Positions 40,411 to 52,287 of a DNA stretch of 64,000 bases are shown piece after piece. The first letter of the stretch is position 1. Each line of letters opens with the position of its first letter. A program made the translations under genes and the position numbers. This stretch comes from JALOLG01 sp963722415 (lineage in GTDB: Bacteria > Actinomycetota > Acidimicrobiia > Acidimicrobiales > Ilumatobacteraceae): the NCBI GenBank assembly GCA_963722415.1, contig CAVRNI010000043.1, positions 186,001 through 250,000 on the forward strand. Reading direction: 5' to 3'. The notes under the pieces were generated by a model that was not told where the DNA came from, did not search any database, and saw nothing but the letters and a program-made list of their open reading frames with translations.

Positions 40411-42327
40411 ATGGCCGAACGGGTCACGCGTCAGCGTTCGCGCGGCAACGACGGGCGTGCACCTTCGCACGCGGGCTCGGTCGACGTCGACCACGTCAAC
40501 CCCGTCGCCGAACGGATCCTGGAGTTGCAACGTCTCATCGGCAACCGCAACGTCGTTCAGCTCCTGCAGGTGCAGCGGCAGGGTGAGGGCGACGCGGTGG
40601 CGACCCTGCCCGGACCGCGCCCGCTGGTCAACGATCCGTTGAGCGGAACGACGTCCGGCGACCTGACGCCACCGACGCCTCGACCGGCGTTGCTGCGCCG
40701 GGGCGACCAGGGCCCGATCGTCGAGGAGCTGCAGATTCGGCTGAACGAGGATGGCGCCGACCCGTTGCTCGTGGTCGACGGCGACTTCCAAGGCGCCACC
40801 GACACCGCGGTGCGGGCGTTCCAAGGGCGCCACGGCTGCAAGGTCGACGGGCTCGTCGGCCCGCAGACATGGGGGCTCCTCGACGAGCTCGACCGGGCCG
40901 ACATCGTCGGGCCGCACGACGTGATGGGCGACACGCACAGCGTCACCACGGACGAAGCGGCGGCGGTGGCCGAGGAGATGGTCACCACACCTCCGGCCGC
41001 CGGCACGATGACGGACGCCGGCGACGGCGGTGCGTTCGAGCAGGAGGTCTTCGCCGCGCTCGACGAGCTCTACGCCTTCCGTCTGTCGATCGTGGAGACA
41101 CCGACCACGTCGATGAACGAGGCCGAGGAGATCGCCCGCGTCGCCCAGCGGTTGATCGACGACTTCTACAGCGACGCCATCGTGATGGCCAGCCGGCCGC
41201 CGGACCTCGACGAGCGCCATGCCGGTTCGTTCCAGATGCCGATCGCCGACGCGACGACCCGTCAGGTCGACCCATTGTTCGCCCTCGAGTGGGTCAAGCA
41301 GGACGTCGAGTTCGCCCGAGAGGAGGACGGCGCGCCGTCGCCTGCCCCTGGCGAGGTGTCGGAGAACCACGAGGTCGACACCCGACGGCCAGTCGATCGC
41401 GCCGAGGTGGACCGGGTCGCCGACAAGTACCTGCAGGCCGGGCGGCTGAACACGGTCGTGCTGATGATCCAGTCGTATCCGGCCGAGGCCAGCAGTGGCA
41501 CGATATTCGTACAGCTCGGCGATCCGAGCTTCGTGGGCCGGCAGGGGAGGTGGGACCTGTTGTCCGGGTTCATGCACGAGTACCTGCACCTCGTCGCCCA
41601 CCCCGGCTACAACGACGCGGCCGAGACGATGGGCGGCGGCGCGCGGCGGGTGCTGGTCGAGGGCTTCTGCGACTACTTCCGCGAGCAGGCGTGGAACGCG
41701 CTGGTTCCGCGGTTCTCGACCGACGACGACCTCCGCCGGCGGGTCGAGGGCACCTTCTTCACCGCGGATCCCGACGAGAGTGCGATCGTGCCGCACAGCA
41801 CCTACGAAGAGATCGAGAATGCCCGTTCGATCGTCAGCGATCTCGATCGCGTCGATCCCGACGCCGGACCGATCCCGCTTGGTTCAGCGGGTGGCGAGGC
41901 CAACGCGCGCGCCGCGTACTTCATGGGTCACGTCGAGCTCCTCGGCATCGGCCCGACGACAACCGGCGACCAGCCGGCCGGCGTGGCGGGTACCTGGACG
42001 CCCGACGACGCGGCCGACGACGACATCTACATCGTCGACAATTCCGGGGAGACGGTGCAGGAGGTGCGTGATCGCTCGGGCAGCGCGTCGATCACCAACA
42101 GCGACGGCTTCGGGTTCGTCGACCCGACTCACCGCTTCGCCCCCGGCGAGCGCCTCACCGTGCCCGGCGTGCGATACCTGCGGGCGACGACCGATGACAC
42201 CCGCGGGCAGGTGGCGGGACAGAACGGCATCTCCCAGGAGGCGCTCGAGCGCGCGAACCGCATGCCACCCGGCCCGCCCAACACCCCGATCGCCCGGGGG
42301 ACCCGACTCCTCATCCCGGTGCACTGA
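40411..42327 (+). CDS. Zinc metalloprotease-like protein with peptidoglycan-binding and LysM-like parts
   Basis: 638 residues, intact. Residues ~36-57 contain ELQRLIGNRNVVQLLQVQRQ, which matches the LQ..IGN..V..LL.R leader common at the start of DUF4157 proteins and cargo of extracellular contractile injection systems. Then a PG_binding_1 domain (~94-156, ending VDGLVGPQTWGLL). The zincin motif GFMHEYLHLVAHPG is near residue 389, with VEGFCDYFRE as the likely third ligand. A LysM-like tail follows (VAGQNGISQEALERANRMP to GTRLLIPVH). There is no Sec signal, which fits non-classical delivery. GTG 40390 is an alternative start. The stop overlaps the ATG of the next gene. Confidence 0.75.
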   Translation: MAERVTRQRSRGNDGRAPSHAGSVDVDHVNPVAERILELQRLIGNRNVVQLLQVQRQGEGDAVATLPGPRPLVNDPLSGTTSGDLTPPTPRPALLRRGDQGPIVEELQIRLNEDGADPLLVVDGDFQGATDTAVRAFQGRHGCKVDGLVGPQTWGLLDELDRADIVGPHDVMGDTHSVTTDEAAAVAEEMVTTPPAAGTMTDAGDGGAFEQEVFAALDELYAFRLSIVETPTTSMNEAEEIARVAQRLIDDFYSDAIVMASRPPDLDERHAGSFQMPIADATTRQVDPLFALEWVKQDVEFAREEDGAPSPAPGEVSENHEVDTRRPVDRAEVDRVADKYLQAGRLNTVVLMIQSYPAEASSGTIFVQLGDPSFVGRQGRWDLLSGFMHEYLHLVAHPGYNDAAETMGGGARRVLVEGFCDYFREQAWNALVPRFSTDDDLRRRVEGTFFTADPDESAIVPHSTYEEIENARSIVSDLDRVDPDAGPIPLGSAGGEANARAAYFMGHVELLGIGPTTTGDQPAGVAGTWTPDDAADDDIYIVDNSGETVQEVRDRSGSASITNSDGFGFVDPTHRFAPGERLTVPGVRYLRATTDDTRGQVAGQNGISQEALERANRMPPGPPNTPIARGTRLLIPVH

Positions 42328-42809
42328 TGGGAATCTTCGACGCGGCGCGAACGGGGCAGTGGGACGCATGGAGCGGCGTGCCGGCCGGACTGTCGGCCGG
42401 TGACGCGGAGGCCGAGCTCGGGCGGGCCACCGCCGTGCACCGACGGGATGGGATCACCGTCCACGAGCTCGCCGACGGCGTGCGGGTGTGGGTGCGCGAC
42501 GACGCGGTCGAGCTCGTCGAGATCGACGATCCAGCGGGTGACCCATCCGTGATCGAGGAGCTCGGGCCCGCCGACGTCGAGGAACCGGCCCGCTTCGGCG
42601 TGTTCGGATCGGCGACCACCGAGCACGTGTGGCTGGCACGCGGGCTGGTGTTGGTGACCGCGTCGGCGTACGACCACGGACTGCCCGGACCACCCGTCGA
42701 CACCGCACCCCGACTCGTCCACGTCGAGTTGTTCGTCCCGGGCGAACTGGAGCGGTGGCGCCAGGGGCCCGGCCGCTGGCGCTGGCAACAGCCCCCGCGC
42801 CCCCATTGA
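42327..42809 (+). CDS. Coupled partner of the zincin protein, function unknown
   Basis: 160 residues, ATG overlapping the zincin stop (TGATG), so the two are translated together. Mostly beta strands: GITVHELADGVRVWVRDDAV, HVWLARGLVLVTASAYDHGL, VDTAPRLVHVELFVPGELER, with a Trp-rich end (RWRWQQPPRP). No signal peptide or known motif. A dedicated chaperone, inhibitor or immunity protein for the zincin would fit its position but is only inferred. Confidence 0.65.
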   Translation: MGIFDAARTGQWDAWSGVPAGLSAGDAEAELGRATAVHRRDGITVHELADGVRVWVRDDAVELVEIDDPAGDPSVIEELGPADVEEPARFGVFGSATTEHVWLARGLVLVTASAYDHGLPGPPVDTAPRLVHVELFVPGELERWRQGPGRWRWQQPPRPH

Positions 42810-42968
42810 CTCCCAGTCCGACCCGTCCCCACCAGCCCCAGTCGAACTGTTGGCGTTGCTTCGCAGGTGCTGTCGAGTGCGGGTGATCTGTTGCATTTGC
42901 GTCGACGCGGGCCGGTGGCGGGCGCCGAGATGCGCGAAAATGTGTCCCCATCGCAGACGGAGGACGGC

Positions 42969-43414
42969 GTGGCCGCAAAGAAGCAGAGCAGCGCTACATC
43001 GAAGAAGACTGCGCCGAAGAAGGCCGCGCCGAAGAAGGCCGCGATGGGAGGAAGAAGCGTGCCGACTACGGCACGCCGATCGGGCCGTTCTTCGAGCAGT
43101 TGCCGCCCGACAAGCGCGCGCCGCTCGAGAAGCTGCGCGCCCTCATCGAAGCGACCGTGCCGAACGCCGAATCCGGCCTGAAGTGGGGCGTCCCCTTCTA
43201 CACACTCGACGGCAAGATCCTGTGCAACCTGGGCGCGTTGAAGAACGAAGTCGCGATGGGCATCTACGCGCCGCCCGAGGCGTTCGACGACCCGAAGGGA
43301 CAGCTCTCGGGCAAGAGCAACGAGTACCGCGTGCTCAAGGTGAAGAACGAGCGCGAGATCGACGCGGCGAGCGTGAAGCGCTGGCTGAAGGCAGCGGTCG
43401 CCGCCGCGACTTGA
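42969..43414 (+). CDS. DUF1801 protein with Lys/Ala-rich N-terminal tail
   Basis: About 148 residues. GTG start with GGAGG at 4-8 nt. The N-terminal ~30 residues are a histone-H1-like KKTAPKKAAPKKAA tail; after a break near 43045 the DUF1801/YdhG-like domain follows: GTPIGPFFEQLPPDKRAPLE, then LKWGVPFYTLDGKILCNLGA and VAMGIYAPPEAFDDPKGQLS. The KWG.P.Y motif is the family hallmark. DUF1801 folds like frataxin-type or YjbR-like small domains; function unknown. The basic tail suggests nucleic-acid binding. Confidence 0.78.
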
Positions 43415-43438
43415 TCGAGGTCGGGTACCGTCGTCGGC

Positions 43439-43849
43439 ATGACGCCGGAGGAGATCGCCGACCTTGCGCACCTGCGCCGGGCGCGCGACCTCATGGACCG
43501 CGAGTACGCGCAGCCCCTCGATGTCCCGGCGATGGCGAGTGCCGCGCTGATGTCGCCTGCGCACTTCTCGCGCAAGTTCCGTGCGGCGTATGGCGAGACG
43601 CCCTACACGTATCTGATGACGCGACGCATCGAGCGCGCGAAGGCGCTTCTGCGTCAGGGGATGTCGGTCACCGACACCTGCGTCGCCGTCGGTTGCACGT
43701 CGCTCGGCTCGTTCAGTTCGCGCTTCACCGAGATCGTCGGCGAGACGCCGTCGCAGTACCGCGCCCGCGACCACGGCGACTTCGAGGTCGTTCCGGCGTG
43801 CGTGAGCATGGTCGCGACGCGACCGCGGCGCACCACGGTCACGGTCTGA
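43439..43849 (+). CDS. AraC-family transcriptional regulator (DNA-binding domain only)
   Basis: 136 residues; two helix-turn-helix units, DVPAMASAALMSPAHFSRKF and SVTDTCVAVGCTSLGSFSSR, ending with GETPSQYRARD. It lacks a sensory domain, like SoxS/MarA. It starts 24 nt after the DUF1801 stop and precedes a VOC gene by 65 nt; a small regulator next to a glyoxalase-like gene is a common arrangement, so the VOC gene is the likely target. Confidence 0.88.
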   Translation: MTPEEIADLAHLRRARDLMDREYAQPLDVPAMASAALMSPAHFSRKFRAAYGETPYTYLMTRRIERAKALLRQGMSVTDTCVAVGCTSLGSFSSRFTEIVGETPSQYRARDHGDFEVVPACVSMVATRPRRTTVTV

Positions 43850-43914
43850 GCGCTGCCGGGCATCGAGCAGGATCGGAGAAGCACGCGACGAGTCGGTGCT
43901 CCTATGGTCGTCGC

Positions 43915-44314
43915 ATGACAGTCACCGTCTCCGCAATGTTCATCCCCGTCAACGACCCCGACGAAGCGCTCGGCTTCTACCGCGACGCGCTCGGCCTCGA
44001 GGTCAGCAACGACGTCGCGTCCGACGGCTTCCGCTGGGTCACCGTCGGCGCGCCCGGGGCAGGACGTCGACATCGTCCTGTTCCAGCCGCACGGCGGTCG
44101 TTCGCAGGCCGAGGGCGACGCGCTCCTGTCGCTCGTGACGCAGGGATCGCTGCAGGCCGCGATCTTCCGCTCGGACGACCTCGACACCACGTTCGAGAAG
44201 GTCCGGGCGTCGGGCGCCGAGGTGCTCCAGGAGCCGGTGTCCCAGCCCTGGGGCGCTCGCGACTGCGCGTTCCGCGACCCGTCGGGCAACCTCGTCCGCA
44301 TCGCGCAGGCGTGA
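43915..44314 (+). CDS. VOC-family protein
   Basis: About 132 residues, one VOC domain: MFIPVNDPDEALGFYRDALG at the start, and after an extra G near 44060 DVDIVLFQPHG and DCAFRDPSGNLVRIAQ at the end. The usual metal ligands would be a His/Glu set, but the first strand lacks His. Likely a lyase, dioxygenase or resistance protein controlled by the AraC gene upstream. Followed 15 nt later by the PNPOx gene. Confidence 0.82.
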
Positions 44315-44329
44315 CCGTCGTCCGCCCGG

Positions 44330-44785
44330 ATGACGACCTGGGGAGTCTTCGCCGCCGCCGAACCGGAGCTGGCAGCGTTCGTCGCGGAGCGGCTGCGCGC
44401 GGCGCCGTCGTACCTGGCGACCGTGCGGGCGAGCGGCGCGCCGCGGGTCCACCCGGTCACGCCGATCCTCACCGCCGACGGGCTCTATGTGTTCATGGAG
44501 CCGACGTCACCAAAGGCCGCCGACCTTCGCGAGCGCGGCTCGTTCGCGCTCCACAACGGCGTGCCGGACAACGCCGGGACCGGCGGCGAGGCGTCGGTGA
44601 GCGGCACCGGGCATCCCGTCGACGACGCCGACGTGCGGGCGACGGTCGTCGCCGCCGCCAGCTACGACCCCGACGACCGCTACGTGCTGTTCGAGCTGCG
44701 ACCGACCGAGGTGCGATGCAACGGCTACGGCGACGTCACGCTGCCCGAGCGTCGACGGTGGCGCGCCGACCCTGATCCCAACTGA
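44330..44785 (+). CDS. Pyridoxamine 5'-phosphate oxidase-like flavin/F420-binding protein
   Basis: 151 residues with the split-barrel pattern YLATVRASGAPRVHPVTPIL, then GLYVFMEPTSPKAADLRERG and FALHNGVPD. This matches the actinobacterial FDOR/PNPOx-like group that binds FMN, F420, heme or biliverdin rather than true PdxH. ATG 44330; the stop lies 10 nt before the UvrA-like start. Confidence 0.85.
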   Translation: MTTWGVFAAAEPELAAFVAERLRAAPSYLATVRASGAPRVHPVTPILTADGLYVFMEPTSPKAADLRERGSFALHNGVPDNAGTGGEASVSGTGHPVDDADVRATVVAAASYDPDDRYVLFELRPTEVRCNGYGDVTLPERRRWRADPDPN

Positions 44786-44795
44786 TGGAGACACG

Positions 44796-47176
<2,381 letters not shown>

Positions 47177-47192
<16 letters not shown>

Positions 47193-48139
47193 CAGGGGAC
47201 GCCCGCCCCGTGGGCGAATCGCGCGGCGAGCTCCCCCATCCGCGTGCGCAGCTGCGCGGGCTCGAGCACGCGGAAGTCGACGTCGAGCATCGCCACGTGC
47301 AGGGCGAGATGGTCGAGCTCGTCGGAGCCGGTGGTGAGCAGCGTCGTGTTCTCGTCGATCGCCTCGAGCACGCCGACGGTCGGGGGCACGAGCTCCGCGA
47401 CGCGCTCGACCGGCGCGTCGAGCTCGATCCGTGCCTGGTGGCGATACGGCGCGGTGCTGATCGAGCGCTGGACGAGCGCCACCGCATCGGGCGGATCAAC
47501 GACGGCAAAGCGGTGACCGGTGGTCGCCGCCGACTCGATGCGGTCGACGCGCCAGGTTCGCCATTCGGGCTTGCGAGCATCGCGAGCGACCAGATACCAG
47601 CGCCGCCCGATGCTGACCACCCGATGGGGGAGCAGACGACGCTCGCTGCCGCGGCCGGCGCGGTCGCGGTATCGAACGGCCAGCTCGTCGGATGCGCGGC
47701 AGGCGGCGCTGACCGTGCGCAGGATCGAGCTGTCGACGTCGTCGATCGGTGATGCCACGCGGATCACCGTCGACGAGAGCTCGATGTCGCGACGCAGGTG
47801 GGGCGGCACCATCTGCTCGAGCTTGGCGATCGCTCGCTCGGCGGCATCGCCGGCACTCTGCGTCGAGGCCCGCACCAGAACGGCGAGGGCGAACGCCTCG
47901 TCGGTGTCGAGCATCAGCGGTGGCACCGCACTGCCGCCCGACCCGAGCCGGTAGCCGCCCGCGACTCCGGGTTCGGACTCGACCGGGTAGCCGAGCTGGC
48001 GCAGTCGTTCGACGTCGCGGCGGACGGTTCGCACGGTGACGTCGAGTCGAGCGGCCAGCTCGGGGCCGCTCCACATCGGTCGCGCTTGCAGCGCCGCCAG
48101 CACCGCCAACAGCCTCCCCGTGGTCTCGGACACGAGCAC
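47177..48139 (-). CDS. WYL-domain (YafY-type) transcriptional regulator
   Basis: About 320 residues, intact. HTH_11 domain at the N-terminus (LAARLDVTVRTVRRDVERLR), wing GYRLGSGG, then the WYL sensor region with RRLLPHRVVSIGRRWYLVAR. A C-terminal WCX region ends the protein. I take GTG 48139 as start because an in-frame ATG at 48175 lies inside a perfect inverted repeat that looks like the operator. Divergent from the DinB gene, its likely target. Confidence 0.88.
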
Positions 48140-48151
48140 GATTCTCGCACG

Positions 48152-48176
48152 AATGAGGTCAAAGACGGTCCTCATT
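48152..48176. promoter_or_regulatory. Perfect inverted repeat between WYL regulator and DinB gene
   Basis: AATGAGG (48152-48158), 11-nt spacer, CCTCATT (48170-48176). It lies 13 nt upstream of the regulator start and 19 nt upstream of the divergent DinB start, so one bound dimer could control both. Confidence 0.6.
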
Positions 48177-48195
48177 GCTGGGTACCGTCCGCGGC

Positions 48196-48813
48196 ATGGA
48201 AGCAACCACCACCGAGATCGATTGGGGCCACGAGCTCGTCGAGCAGCTCGATTGGCACTGGAACCATCACCTGCGACCACGCCTCGCGGATCTGAGCGAC
48301 CACGAGTACCTCTGGGAGCCGGTCGCCGGCGGTTGGAGCGTGCGACCGCGCGACGAAGCGGTGTCGCCGATGGCCGCTGGAGCCGGCGACGTGGTCGCCG
48401 ATTTCGAGTACCCCGAACCCCAGCCGGCACCGTTCACCACGATCGCCTGGCGGATGGGGCACATCTCCATCGGCGTGCTCGGCACCCGCGCCGCCAACCA
48501 CTTCGGCGAGCCGGGCAGCGTCGAGTACGAGTCGACCGAGTGGCCACTCACCGCCGCTGGCGGGCTGGCCCTGCTCGACCGCCATTACGAGGCGTGGATC
48601 GAAGGCGTGCGCTCGCTCGGCGACGACGGCCTGCAGCGTCAGTGCGGTCCCGCCGAGGGCCCGTACGCCGAGTACTCGATGGCGGCGCTGGTGCTGCACA
48701 TCTCGCGCGAGGTGATCCACCACGGCTCCGAGCTGTGCCTGATCCGCGACCTCTATCGAACAACCGCCGCCGGCAGCGAAGCGGTGGCCGAGACAGCGGG
48801 AGCTCGGTCATGA
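48196..48813 (+). CDS. DinB-family metal-dependent protein
   Basis: 205 residues, four-helix DinB fold. Metal-ligand histidines are expected in QLDWHWNHHLRPRL, in IAWRMGHISIGVLG and in VLHISREVIHHGSELCLIRD. DinB/YfiT-like enzymes are mycothiol- or bacillithiol-dependent transferases; mycothiol use would fit an actinobacterium. Expressed divergently from the WYL regulator; its TGA overlaps the next ATG. Confidence 0.88.
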   Translation: MEATTTEIDWGHELVEQLDWHWNHHLRPRLADLSDHEYLWEPVAGGWSVRPRDEAVSPMAAGAGDVVADFEYPEPQPAPFTTIAWRMGHISIGVLGTRAANHFGEPGSVEYESTEWPLTAAGGLALLDRHYEAWIEGVRSLGDDGLQRQCGPAEGPYAEYSMAALVLHISREVIHHGSELCLIRDLYRTTAAGSEAVAETAGARS

Positions 48814-49229
48814 GCCGCGCCGTGCAGATCGTGATCGACTGCCATGACCCGCACACGCTCAACCGCTTCTGGGCGGAGTTGATGGACTACGAGATGGAGG
48901 ATCACCACGATCAGGTCGAGCAACTGCTCGCCGCCGGCCACGTCTCGGAGGATGACACGATCACGCTCGACGGACGGCGAGCGTTCAGGACGGCGGCGGC
49001 CTGCGGAGACGCCGCCGGCTCGGGACCGCGCCTGCTGTTCCAACAGGTGCCCGAGAGCAAGCAGGTGAAGAACCGTGTGCACCTCGACGTGCGCACGGGC
49101 GACGATCGCGAGTCAGTGATCGCACGGTGCCTCGAGCTCGGCGCCACCCGTCTGTGGGACGGCGCCGAGGGACCCCACACGTGGGTCACGATGAGCGATC
49201 CAGAGGGCAACGAGTTCTGCGTCAGTTGA
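48810..49229 (+). CDS. VOC-like (glyoxalase superfamily) protein
   Basis: 139 residues, ATG overlapping the DinB stop (ATGA). Opening VQIVIDCHDPHTLNRFWAEL and closing HTWVTMSDPEGNEFCVS are VOC boundaries; a helical insert (DDHDQVEQLLAAG-like) and LLFQQVPESKQVKNRVHLDV lie between, as in the glyoxalase_6 subgroup. Substrate unknown; coupling suggests joint action with DinB, perhaps in thiol-dependent detoxification. The 119 bp after it (49230-49348) holds no convincing gene. Confidence 0.83.
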   Translation: MSRAVQIVIDCHDPHTLNRFWAELMDYEMEDHHDQVEQLLAAGHVSEDDTITLDGRRAFRTAAACGDAAGSGPRLLFQQVPESKQVKNRVHLDVRTGDDRESVIARCLELGATRLWDGAEGPHTWVTMSDPEGNEFCVS

Positions 49230-49348
49230 TCGCGCCGGCGTGGTGCGGCACCTGACCGCGTCGCGGCCTTGGCCCAGCCAGGTCTGCATCTTCCCGAGAT
49301 CGTTGTCAGAGATGTAATCTCCGCCCCTGGTCACGACCACTTGGGTCG

Positions 49349-52184
49349 TTGAATGGCGACGGAGGCCGCCCACGAGCCAGGATCGCCGTCAATCTCCGAA
49401 GCTCCTCGGACGTCGGCAGCGAGTGCGAAGCGCTCGACCGGCTCTTGACCGACGCGCTCGCCGGCCGGAGCGGAGTCGTCGTCCTGCGGGGCGAGGCGGG
49501 CGTGGGCAAGAGCGCGTTGCTGGACTACCTGTCCGACCGCGTCACGAGCTGGCACGTCGCGGGGGCCGTGGGCGTCGAGTCGGAGATGGAGCTGGCCTAC
49601 AGCGGGCTCCATCAGCTCTGCGCGCCGATGCTGGATCGACTCGACGGCCTGCCCGTTCCGCAGCGCGATGCGCTGGCGACGGTGTTCGGACTGAGCGCAG
49701 GCCCCGCGCCCGACCGGTTCCTCGTCGGCCTGGCCACGCTGACGCTGTTCGCCGAGGTCGCCGAGCAGCAGCCGCTCGTCTGCATCGTCGACGACGCGCA
49801 GTGGCTCGACCACGCCTCCGCCCAGGTTCTCGGTTTCGTCGCCCGCCGCCTGCACGCCGAACGGATCGCGATCGTGTGCGCGGCGCGCACGGACAGCGGC
49901 GACGACGTCCTCGCCGGACTCCCCGAGCTGTCCATCCAAGGACTCGGCGACAGCGACGCGCGGGCGCTGCTGCTGGACCACGTGCACGGCCCGCTGGACG
50001 CGGCGGTGTGCGACCAGATCGTCACGGAGAGCCACGGCAACCCGCTCGCCCTGCTCGAGCTGCCGCGAACCTGGACCACCCCGCCGAGCTCGCCGGCGGG
50101 TTCGGGTTTCCCGGCAGCCAGCCGGTGGCCGGCAAGATCGAACAGAGCTACGCCCAGCGCCTCCTCGAACTCCCCGCCGACACCCGGCTGCTCGTCGTCG
50201 CCGCCGCCGCCGAGCCCCTCGGCGACGCTGTGCTCCTCCGCCGTGCCGCCGAGACCCTCGGTCTCGACATGACGGCCGTCGCACCCGGCGGTGGAAGCCG
50301 GGCTTGCTCAAGGTCGGGGCGCGCGTCGAGTTCGCGCATCCGCTCGTCCGATCCGCCGCCTACCGCTCGGCGACCGACGACGACCGCCACCGCGTGCATC
50401 GCGCCCTCGCCGAAGCGACCGACCCCGAGACCGACCCCGATCGGCGCGCTTGGCACCGCGCCCGCGCCACGCCGGGACCCAGCGAGGAAGTCGCCGCCGA
50501 GCTCGAGCGTTCGGCGGGCCGGGCGCAGGCACGCGGCGGGCTCGCCGCCGCGGCCGCGTTCCTCCAACGCTCCGTCGCCCTGACCGACGATCCGGCGCGG
50601 CGCGGCGAGCGGGCGCTGGCGGCCGCGCAGGCCAGTCTCCAGGCCGGCGCGTTCGACGCCGCGCTCGGACTGCTCGGCACGGCCGAGGCCGGGCCGCTCG
50701 ACGACTTCCAACGAGCACGCGTCAACCTGGTGCGGGCCCACGTCGCCTTCGCCTCGGGCTTCGGAAGCGACGCTCCCGCGTTGCTGATGAACGCCGCCAG
50801 AGGGCTGGAGCCGTTCGACCTCGATCTGGCTCGCGAGACCTATCTGACCGCGTGGGGCGCGGCGGAGATGGCCGGATCCCTCGGGCGGGGCATCCTGCTC
50901 GGAGATCTGCCGCGCCGTCCAGGCGCTTCCTCCGCCGACTGGTGCTCCGCTGCCGCTCGACCTGCTGCTCGACGGGCTCGCGCTGCTGATCACCGACGGC
51001 CACGCCGCCGCCGCCCCGAACTTGCAGCGCGCCGCTCACGCGCTCACCAGCATCTCCGCTCGAGGACGTCCTGCGGTGGGGCTGGATGGCGACGTTCGCG
51101 AGCAGCCTGGTGTGGGACATCGAGAGCTTTCACGCGATCTCGGCCCGACACGTCCAGCTCGTGCGCGACGCCGGCGCGGTGGCGCAGCTGCCCCTCCACC
51201 TCTGGCAGTTGGCGCTGTGCAGCACGTGGACGGGCGACCTCCCGGGTGCGGCCTCGCTTGCGGCGGAGAGCGAGAGCGTCGCGGCGGCGACCGGAAGCCG
51301 CATCGCGCCGTACACGTTGTTGAGGCTCCGGGCGCTGCAAGGGAGCGAAGCCGAGTTCTCGGCGTCGCTGGCGAGCGCGACCGAGCTCGCCGCCGCCAAG
51401 GGGCAGGGGATATCGACGAGCCGGCACTGGGCGGCACGCCGTCCTGTGGAACGGACTCGGACGCTACGAGGAGGCGGCGTCGGCGGCCCAGGAAGCCGCC
51501 TCGGACACCGTCACCCGGAGGCCGGCGATGTGGGCGCTGCCCGAGCTCGTCGAGGCGGCCGCGCGCAGCGGAGACACCGGCGCTCGCGCGCGATGCCCTC
51601 GCGCGACTCGACCGCAACGACCCAACCGTGCGACACCGACTTCGCCCGCGGCATCGAAGCGCGCTGCCGGGCGTTGCTCAGCGACGGTGCGGCGGCCGAG
51701 GAGCTGTATCGCGAAGCGATCGAGCGGCTGAGCCGTACCCGGCTCCGTCCGGACCTCGCCCGCGCCCACCTGCTCTACGGAGAGTGGCTGCGCCGCGAGG
51801 GCCGGCGCGTGGACGCACGCGAGCAGCTGCGAACGAGCCCACGACATGCTCACCGCGATCGGCATGGAGGCGTTCGCCGAGCGCGCCCGCCGGGAGCTGA
51901 TCGCCACGGGCGAGAAGGTGCGCAAGCACAGCGACGAGAGCCGCAGCCAGCTCACTCCGCAGGAGGAGCAGATCGCCCGCCTCGCCCGCGACGGCTCTGT
52001 CGAACCCGGAGATCGGCGCCCAACTGTTCATCAGCGCCCGCACCGTGGAGTGGCACCTGCGCAAGGTCTTCACGAAGCTCGACATCAGCTCTCGCCGGCA
52101 GCTGCGGGCCGCTCTCCCCAAGGACAGTCTCGCCCTCGACGGGCGCCTAGCCGTCCTGCGGACCCCGGGCACCCCGGGGGTTGA
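49349..52184 (+). CDS. Large LuxR-family (LAL) transcriptional regulator
   Basis: About 940 residues of the MalT/LAL type. An N-terminal AAA ATPase has Walker A VVLRGEAGVGKSALLDYL and Walker B LVCIVDDAQWLD. A long helical (TPR-like) middle follows, for example TYLTAWGAAEMAGSLG and LQLALCSTW-type repeats. The C-terminal LuxR HTH reads LTPQEEQIARLARDG, LSNPEIGAQLFISARTVEWH and LRKVFTKLDISSRRQL. At least eight breaks (near 50085, 50300, 50910, 51055, 51430, 51580, 51835, 51995). TTG 49349 is the best start but is weak. The end is unclear: the HTH frame runs on without a stop, while a one-base shift gives TGA 52182-52184. Confidence 0.82.
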
Positions 52185-52287
52185 CACCAGGGAGTTCCAC
52201 GGGCGCACACGGCCTCGCCGACGTTCAAGGTGTGGTGTAACAACCACCCACGCACAAGCCCGTGAGGTCTTGTCAAAGGAGATCGTC

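Noticed and set aside
40411..42327. A full extracellular contractile injection system locus
   Set aside because: Only a cargo-like leader is seen; no sheath, tube, baseplate or AAA+ assembly gene is in the window.
49113..49373. Short minus-strand frame in the gap before the LuxR gene
   Set aside because: Mostly antisense to the VOC gene, with no RBS and no recognisable domain in the remaining part.
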